Source: Massospora cicadina (taxonomy: Eukaryota > Entomophthoromycota > Entomophthoromycetes > Entomophthorales > Entomophthoraceae). Taken from it: a DNA stretch of 64,000 nucleotides. The DNA lies in the NCBI GenBank assembly GCA_022478985.1, contig JAKSZP010006692.1, positions 120,863-184,862 of the forward strand, written 5' to 3'. Position numbers and translations under genes: made by a program. Positions 57,396-64,000 of this stretch are shown in pieces; within the stretch, counting starts at the first letter, position 1; each line of letters starts with the position of its first letter. The notes under the pieces were generated by a model. It did not search any database and had not been told where the DNA came from. It was given only the letters and a program-made list of their open reading frames with translations.

Positions 57396-57925
57396 GTTGG
57401 CCCAAAATCATCTGATCCATTTGATTTGAATTAATGTTAGATAAATTGGCCTCTAAATTAGATTATAGGTGATGTTCATTGATTAAAAGAGTTGAAGTTT
57501 GGATTAAAAATAACTGTGAGTTTAAATCCTTGATATCCAAAAAATCTTTAGGTATAATTCCTGATATTTTAGGCTTTGTAAGTAACCTCCACTTTTGCTT
57601 GAATTAGATAATTAACATTTAATCATTCTGATTGGGCGGATTAAAAAATCATCTAAAGTTCTTTTTGTTTAGATCAGGTGGTTTAGATCTAAAGTTAATA
57701 GGGTAGGCAAGAGTAAAGGTTGAGTAATCAATCTATGGACTAAGGTGGCTTGTATTCATGGGTTTTTGTTATCCAGACTCTTTTTGTAAGTAATTCATTA
57801 ATGGTTAGGTTGTTTTGGTTAACCATTAATTAATCCTGTAATTCTTGACATGGTTGATTTTTTTCTGAATTATTTGTTCCAAACTTTCAGAAAGGACTAA
57901 TGTAGTATGACAATGGTTTGGTGAT

Positions 57926-58481
57926 TGTTATAATTTTGGCAATATAGGTAATATATGCTGAGAAGGTTGCACAGGATACAAGCTTACTGAGTAAATGGAC
58001 AGATAATATGAAGATTGTCATCCCCAAGACAACTTATAAATCTAATAGATAAGGATCAATTGCCCCAGACACACTTTATTTATTTAATTTTAGAAGATGC
58101 CTTCTGCTCTGCTCTCCATTATCCTATTAACAACTTAATCCTCCAATTATCCCATCTTGCTTATATATCAGTGACTTTACCAAATTCCACTCCTTTGGCT
58201 TAGACTATTTGATTCCACCTTATTCTCATTGGTTCTGACAGAGTATGGTATCCTCAATTCAATAATCCTTAGTTTGAGGTGATCTACTCAAAAATTCATC
58301 AAGTGTTGACATTGCCTTATCGCCTTATTTGGAGATGATCCACTAATTATCCTTCTGGACCCAATATCACCTCATCTCAAAGGCGTTCAAATAATCTTAA
58401 CATTTCATTATGGTCAGCGGATTGGCTAGAATCCGCCATAGTTTTTTATGGCTTATCATTCAGTCGTATTTAATCTTGGAA
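57926..58481 (-). repeat. Solo LTR of the G3 family, in G5
   Basis: A 556-bp match to the G3 LTRs, from TGTTATAATTTTGGCAATAT to TTGGAA, flanked by perfect GTGAT copies (57921-57925, 58482-58486). Shared landmarks: acttNatttatttaattttag, atatatcagtgacttta, gacattgccttatcgccttatttgga. Orientation is inferred from the paired LTRs of G3. A full element was lost here by LTR-LTR recombination. Confidence 0.9.
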
Positions 58482-58679
58482 GTGATCAAGCGGCAGCTCA
58501 CTAAAAACAATCTCAACTCATTGAAATAGGTCAGTGGCTTTGACTCCTTAACATTGCTAATAATACCTAAATTGACAGCTAAATATAAACAATAAAGTAA
58601 TTGTTGGAATTAAATAAAATTGGTAAAGGGATGAAAATTAGTATTAAGTGTTCTCAGCTTGGCTGACCTGATAAAATTA

Positions 58680-59060
58680 TTGGGATTTTGGTGGCCTCAG
58701 TAGGGACAAACATATCTGGTGCTGAAGCATTCAAATAAGCTGTTCCCTTATTATTGTCTAAACAGCAAGGAGCATTAGCGCAGGGAAATGGAGTAAGTGA
58801 TGAGGCTTCTGGTTTGGCTATTTATTTTCATCATTGCAACCGCAACCAGTTTTGTATTTAAGAAATGAAATGGGCGTAAAGGTATCAAGTTTGGTTATTC
58901 CAACCTTATTATTTGAACTTTGAGGAGCCTAAGTACAGAAATGAGAATTAAATTTAGGTTCATCATTGCCTTCATCACTTTAGGTTTAAAGGGTGGTAGG
59001 CTCACCAATAGTAACAAGTTTAAGTCTCTCTAACTCTTTCCAATTTTCATTTAAGATTGT
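58680..59060 (-). pseudogene. G5 Gag-like remnant
   Basis: Minus-strand frame: KELERLKLVTIGEPTTL, SDEGNDEPKFNSHFC, NNKVGITKLDTFTPISFLK, KTGCGCNDENK. Four to six stops. Composition fits a Gag tail; no zinc knuckle is certain. 59060-59540 and 57396-57920 show nothing else that I can name. Confidence 0.35.
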
Positions 59061-59540
59061 GGTTATGCTTTTGATATGTTATATAAATCTGTTCCAGAAT
59101 CTCTATGCTACAAAGATTAAATTTGTATAAATATGCATAGGTAAAAATAAGTTTTTTCTTCCTCCTATTCATCATTACAATGGTTTTATAACAGGTGGCT
59201 TCATCTTCAGATTAGGCAAGAAATTCAAGTTGTTGCCACTAAAGCATAGAATGTGTACAAATTCTACTTCACAATTTACATTCAATATAATAGAATGTAT
59301 TTTTAGTATAATTTTATACTGCTTCTGCATAATATGTGTACTATCAAAATATACAAGCTTAGCTAATTAAAAAGGTAATTAGTTTTTTTTTCATTTTGGG
59401 AATAGCTGTGACAACTTTTCTATAGTGAACAATCACTTTATCCTCCATCTGGGTATAGCTGGTCACAACTGCAATCATTTATCAACTCAAAGATTTGTCT
59501 TCATCTTGTAGCCTTAAAGTATACCTGGCAGAAAACACCA

Positions 59541-60296
59541 GTTTTGGATTTTTACAACTTTTGTTGACACAGTGTCCTTTAAGGCTAAACAATTATCAGT
59601 CAAACTAGTGTCATCAGGCTTCCTACTTCATATTTCTTCACTAGGGCAATGTTCTTTGTCTCTTATAAGCGAAATGATTTATCACTAGAACTGATGTACT
59701 TTGGAAGATGGTTTGATAGCCCATTGAAACTTGACCTTTTATCATTACTTTCATAGTTCCTAAAACATTTTAACTTAATATAAGATAACAATAATAAATT
59801 AAAAAGTCATTTTCAAGTTTATAAGCAGCACTATTAATAGTGCTAGGAGAATTTTAAAATAATTTTAGTATTATCAGGAATGATCAGCGTAAAAAAGCAA
59901 GGATATACTACCCTAAATCTTTTACATGATAAAGGGAACAATGTCCAGATAAAGTATACATAGGGTAGACAGATTTAAGATAAGATGAGACGAACTGAGG
60001 CTGAAATAAAGCCTTGAGTTCTACCTTGAGATATAATAATCTAGAAAAGGAAAATCACCCTACTTTATTAATTAGTGGAGCGCTGATCAGGCCATTAATT
60101 CCAAATTTTCTAATTGTAAATTCAGTGTTATTAATTACTTAATGCTGTGAAATTTAAGGTAATAATAATTTTGGGCCTCAATCCCAGTAAGATCATTCTA
60201 TAAATAACAAAACTTATAGACCAATATTGCCTAAATAAATGAATGATTTGAAAGCCCAAAGTTGATTCTTCATACACATTTGGTAAAATCCTAACA
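59541..60296 (-). repeat. G5 5' LTR
   Basis: Begins right after AACACCA (degenerate primer site) and ends CCTAACA. Followed by GTAGG. Confidence 0.8.
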
Positions 60297-60959
60297 GTAG
60301 GTTATGATGCTGCTCCATTCCTTCATCAGCAAGCCTTTGGTTTGACAGCTAGCCAGCTAGTGCGTTCTTTGAGAACAACTATAATAATTTTTAGGTTCTT
60401 AAAGAGAATGTAAAGAGCATTGATTTGTTGAAAAGCAGTAGAAAGGATTGTTTTTAGGATCTTTTCTCGTTTTCTAATAACTCCAATGCACAGGTTTAAT
60501 TCCTCTTTCAACTCCTGGAATTTAGTGTTTTATGAAGGCTTGTCCATATTGGCTTTTAAGTTTTCTGCGAGAGTTTTAACAGTGCTCAGCATTATGGAAG
60601 TGGCGGTAAATTTGGCTAATGTCTTTTTGGTAATATGTTTGCTCATTATATCATTCTTCAATTTGTTGAGTCTCTTGGCAATTGAGTGGATAGCCACCTT
60701 AGTTGCTTGTGATACCAGATGCTTCTCAATACGGGCTTTTAGAGTAATAAGGTTCTGAGATACTGACTGAGCCTCTGAGGTTTAAGGGTTTTAAGCTCAC
60801 AATTAATCTTATAAATTTCTAATTGGGACTTAATGAAATTACTTTTTTCTTCCTCAATATGACAACTATTAGAAGCATGGGTTGTCATTTTATCATTAAC
60901 TTTGACACCTTGCTGTCTTTAAAGGATTTTACAATGTGCTACAGAGGGCTTTACTAGTG
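60297..60959 (-). pseudogene. G4 Gag, coiled-coil part
   Basis: Two overlapping frames read as long helices. The first, near 60900-60790, is MTTHASNSCHIEEEKSNF followed by IKSQLEIYKINCELKTL. The second, 60760-60300, is ASVSQNLITLKARIEKHL, RLNKLKNDIMSKHITKK, STVKTLAENLKANMDK, KFQELKEELNLCIGVIRKRE with only one stop. Heptad-like spacing of Leu/Ile suggests a coiled coil. G5 interrupts it on the left. Confidence 0.55.
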
Positions 60960-62217
60960 TGACAGGCCAAACAGTATGAGGACTGCTGTCCCTTGATGAT
61001 TCACCTTCATAGTCATACCTTCCCCCAACGAGTCTACAGGCAACCCACCAACACAGCAGAACAACAACTTCGCCTTAGAGCCATTGGCCCCTTTTTGGGA
61101 GTGCACCAGTGTTCCTCAGCCACCTTCCTAGGAAGCCTGACCCCTTGCTCCTTCTCCCTCATGACCAATCGCCAGCACTTCTTTGGTATGCACTAGAATG
61201 TTCATCCCCCATATTTGGCAGCCCGGCTCCCTAGCTACACCACCCTCATGGCTGATGGCCATCAGACCCTCATTGTTGGTGCTGGTTGGTTAAGTTCCTG
61301 TGGGTCTTCCTTGTAGGGTTGAGGTAAGGGAGTTGGCAGCGCCGGCCACTACAGGTGCATAATCCTGCACCTACTTCAGAGATCACCTATCCTATCTTCC
61401 ATTAATCTAGCGGCCTAACCATTAACAACTACAAAAGATGGGTGCAAGTGAAATCTTTCTTAAGAGGGAGCTACAGCAATATATACTTATGCGTTTTTCT
61501 GTCTATATTCTGCCTGCCTATAAAAATCCATTGGCTTTATTGCCAACACTCCACTCAATCATTGGCCTACTTTTGGCACTCATTTCATCTTAATACTTCT
61601 TCCCAGACACCAAAAATCAAGTTGACTAAACCTTGGCACCAGTCGCCAGTTCATCATATATAAATTACTATTATAAATAATCTCAGATATTCTCAGCCTT
61701 TAGTCACTAGTGATTGAGAACTCTAGGAGGTGGAATCATTACCACACGCTCTCATATCAGAATCCTCAGCATTTCACTAGCAATAAGATTATCCTTAGCA
61801 ACAGTCGCCATTCAATACTAATTAATACTTGATTGGATCATCCTTAGCACTAATTGCCAGTGATCCCAGACACCTTGACGTCAACTCTAGACAAAATAAT
61901 AAATATATTGACATCCCTGGCTTTGATTGCTGGTGTCAGATTGCTATTAATTATCTAATATAATGTTAATCATCAATAGCGTAAATTGTAGTAATTGTAA
62001 TAATCTAATTCGCTATCAGGGATTGGCCCAGATACATCCAGCCTTGGAGGAATCATCAAAGTATCTCAACCCACACCAATGGGGAGCACAAATTAGTATA
62101 TTCTAATTAATATACTAATAGAATGTGGTAATTAGTTGACTCACCAGTGCAACTAATATTGTCCCGTATTTCAGTAATTATTGGAGAATTTATCTGGCTG
62201 ATTCTCTGACACTGTCA
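60960..62217. repeat. Candidate solo LTR with G+C-rich head
   Basis: Starts TGACAGGCC and ends ACACTGTCA, so the ends are a 6-bp inverted repeat (TGACAG/CTGTCA). Flanks are TAGTG and TAGCT, only three of five equal, so a target duplication is doubtful. The first 450 bases are clearly G+C-richer than everything around and hold an open plus frame at 60993-61196. A CCTATAAAAATCC box lies at 61518. Between 61530 and 61930 a degenerate motif like ttagcaNNaNtNgccagt recurs about five times. It interrupts the G4 Gag. Confidence 0.4.
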
Positions 62218-63323
62218 TAGCTCTTGGGCAAAAAGTTCAATTTTAATTTTGGGTTCTTTCATTTATCCATGATATTCTTTCTGAGGAGTTTCATAGCTTA
62301 CTCCACATACTAGATAACTCTCAAATCAGTGGTCCCCATTTTATTATTGTATCAAGAGTATTTCACTTGCTATTTTAATAAATCATAGTTATCCAGTCCA
62401 ACTCTAGCTCTACCATATATAATGACTACAACGTAAAGTTCTCATTCCTTTAGTATAGATAAGACTACGCTAAAGATCTACATGAAAAAATGACAAAATT
62501 TTACAAAATGAATTTATTTTTTATTGTAAGCAGCTAATTAGTAATTTATTTTTTTATTCAGGATGCATTATTGCTTTTGTAATGAGAATCATCAACTATC
62601 TTACAATGCAATTGTAAAAAAAAATTTATTGTTAGCGAAAGGTTTGAATGGTAAGTCATGAGGTCAACTTGAGTACATTTTATTTTAAATTAAAATATAA
62701 TACTGAAATTAGGTTTGTATTATGACTTAAATGAGAAAATTAAGAATCAAGTCAAACAAACACTGACAGTTATGTAGTTAAAGTTTATATAGGAACAATT
62801 TGCTTCAATCTGTCAACATATACCCCTATACTTTGTGTTACTAAATTATATACATGTTTATAAGCCGCTCTTAACGCCCTTTGGGAATTGACGTGATTAT
62901 GGAGCTCTTTATTATTGTTTCCTGGTAGGTGTATGATATGGTATAGTGATGGGCTTACAAAACGCATGATATATCTGTAAAGATTTGCACTTAGGTTATA
63001 TGTCTCTGGGAGAACATAAGTTTGTAAAAATTTAAAGAAGTCCTGTACTTAACAGATGCTCATTTTACAGCAGATTCTTTCGTTTAGTATTATAAATCTT
63101 GGTTTATATATCTGAACACTTCATTAAGAAAACATCTTTCAGAATTAAGTTCTGAAATCTCCATTGCTTTTTCTAATACCCCATCAATGAGTCTAAGAGC
63201 AGACTTCACATTTGGTCATCATCTTCACCATTTCCATTGTGCATCTAGCGGGTTGCACTATTTAAAGAATTACCTTCATTGTTAAAATAAAACGAATTAA
63301 GATATTTTTTTTGATAGCTTTGC
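62218..63323 (-). pseudogene. G4 Gag, N-terminal part
   Basis: Near the primer site the minus strand reads KSALRLIDGVLEKAMEIS and SERCFLNEVFRYINQDL (63210-63070). A 60-residue frame at 62785-62967 continues SPSLYHIIHLPGNNNKEL and LRAAYKHVYNLVTQSIG. 62218-62780 shows only scraps. Consistent with a helical capsid region. Confidence 0.45.
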
Positions 63324-63341
63324 CCCCTGTATTGAGCACAA
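63324..63341 (-). other. G4 primer-binding site
   Basis: Plus-strand CCCCTGTATTGAGCACAA, the shared tRNA-like 3' end with CCA changed to CAA. Confidence 0.65.
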
Positions 63342-63560
63342 GCCTATAGAGATTCTGTTTGTGAGAGGTTCCATGGTTGTTTTCTTAAAAGTCCAACAGT
63401 CAACACTTGTTTTGAGTCTATTTTATAAAGATATTTTATTTATTTTAGGATGTCCAAGTCTCTATTAGTTCCTGAAAGTAGAGTATCCATTCTATGGTAA
63501 GAGGAAAAATACTAATGAAGTAAGTCCACAAAAATGGAGAATTAGAATAAAAGTCATAAA

Positions 63561-63698
63561 GAGTGGTTAGCATGGCAGGGTAATTCCTGCTTCCACTCTA
63601 GTGCAGGTTTTGTTTAACGCATGTTCAAAACCTGTACTGGCCATAAAAAATCTTGGTGTGGTATATTTGTCCCAAGGTTGACCTACCTAAATTACTTT
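63561..63698 (+). mobile_element. tRNA-derived SINE, copy 2
   Basis: Begins GAGTGGTTAGCATGGCAGGG (A-box-like), contains a hairpin GCAGG/CCTGC and CATGTTCAAAACCTG (B-box-like), then the shared GGTATATTTGTCCCAA core and a T-run. Imperfect target copies flank it: TTAGAATAAAAGTCATA (63542-63558) and TTAGAATATAAGGCATA (63699-63715), two mismatches in 17. The left LTR of G4 (39812 region) is the empty site. Confidence 0.8.
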
Positions 63699-63745
63699 TT
63701 AGAATATAAGGCATATTTTATTATAATATAGCTTTAGGGTTTTTT

Positions 63746-64000
63746 TATTTATTTGAGGATGGCTGACCAGGGGATAGACACATCCAATATGTAGGGAAGA
63801 GCAAAACGGAAAACAAAAGAGGGAAGAGAGCGCAAAACAATGGAACTCAAAAGATATGACTTGGCACACTTGGGTGTGTCTAGGAGCCACTGGTGGTGGA
63901 TGACTAGACCTTAAGTGGCATGGCAGCTCAGGGCTAGTAGGGTGTACCATCTATGAAAACTGTGAGGTTTTTAATGTCATAACTGGAAATAGATTGGAAT
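63746..64000 (-). mobile_element. LINE-C: 3' end of a third LINE, cut by the window
   Basis: The stretch with ggctgaccaggggatagaca matches the LINE-A 3' end (aagctgaccaggggtcagaca at 41337). On the minus strand an 83-residue frame (63950-63699) ends with PLVSHPQINKK, against PLVSLPRLNKK in LINE-A and NPLVSLPCNK in LINE-B. This is the C-terminus of ORF2; the rest is to the right of the window. Confidence 0.75.

Larger units (their letters stand above)
50201..60296 (-). mobile_element. G5: LTR element without visible pol, nested in G4
   Basis: Direct repeats 50201-50954 and 59541-60296 (about 755 bases) bracket an interior of roughly 3.3 kb once LINE-B and the duplication are removed. GTAG precedes the left repeat and follows the right one, a possible 4-bp duplication. 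A degenerate primer site (ctggcagaaaacacca) abuts the right LTR. Only Gag-like scraps are visible inside, so G5 looks non-autonomous or heavily deleted. It separates the two parts of the G4 Gag. Confidence 0.7.
39610..64000 (-). mobile_element. G4: old Ty3/gypsy element hosting many insertions
   Basis: Left LTR from about 39610, right LTR from about 63342, both containing cttagttcctgaaagtag-type text. Between them, on the minus strand, are Gag (60297-63323), PR/Gag parts (49050-50190), RT (47300-48100) and integrase (40430-41303 and 46517 onward). LINE-A, G5 with LINE-B and a solo LTR, a candidate LTR, a SINE and LINE-C are inserted. The right end is outside the window. Confidence 0.75.
63342..64000 (-). 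repeat. G4 5' LTR, partial, with two insertions
   Basis: Matches the left LTR from about 63342. A SINE interrupts it at 63561-63698 and LINE-C from about 63746, so the end lies outside the window. Confidence 0.6.

Noticed and set aside
61000..61400. Host gene exon in the G+C-rich stretch
   Set aside because: The longest open frame is 67 residues with no recognisable motif, and terminal inverted repeats suggest an LTR instead. Not settled.
1..64000. Classical RIP as cause of the stops
   Set aside because: I see mostly CpG-context changes and many indels, and paired copies are not flooded with CpA to TpA. Counts would be needed; I did not compute them.

Overview
This window is AT-rich eukaryotic DNA made almost entirely of nested, decayed retrotransposons. 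I see no intact host gene, rRNA, tRNA gene or CRISPR array. The gene content is Ty3/gypsy Gag-Pol fragments, Tad1-like two-ORF LINEs with CCHC knuckles, and a tRNA-derived SINE. Together with the absence of recognisable introns or genes, this fits the repeat compartment of a large filamentous-fungal genome. A basidiomycete such as a rust is my best guess; that is inference, not proof. Most reading frames are broken, and several differences between paired copies are CpG to TpG or CpA changes.

Layout, left to right. G1 (1-8980, minus) is a Ty3/gypsy element whose left LTR is cut by the window edge. Positions 8981-11999 hold decayed minus-strand coding sequence of unknown type. G6 (about 12000-25585, minus) is a gypsy element whose integrase is split by a second gypsy element, G3 (13349-19874, near-identical 5-bp target duplications). 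The Gag region of G6 contains a collagen-like Gly-X-Y tract, and its right LTR carries a SINE. Positions 25586-39609 are decayed plus-strand coding sequence with an endonuclease-like motif and a second collagen-like tract. G2 (27668-35918, minus, perfect CCAAC duplication), a relative of G1, is inserted into it, and G2 in turn carries a solo LTR of another family (32511-33132, CTGAG duplication).

The right half is one decayed gypsy element, G4 (about 39610 to beyond 64000, minus), filled with later insertions. These are LINE-A (41322-46498, perfect 18-bp duplication, in the integrase), G5 (50201-60296, an LTR element with no visible pol, itself holding LINE-B at 52117-57376 and a G3-family solo LTR at 57926-58481), a possible further solo LTR (60960-62217), a second SINE copy (63561-63698) and the 3' end of LINE-C (63746 onward).

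How the parts relate. The gypsy elements share one tRNA-like primer site, CCCCTGTNNTGAGCACCA on the plus strand, just left of the right LTR, so all of them are transcribed from right to left. G1 and G2 also carry a plus-strand (antisense) reading frame between integrase and 3' LTR that is recognisable in both copies. The LINEs have ORF1 (CCHC) then ORF2 (endonuclease, reverse transcriptase, C-terminal CCHC), with a 6-nt gap between the ORF1 stop and the ORF2 start in both copies. The relative order of insertions can be read from the nesting.
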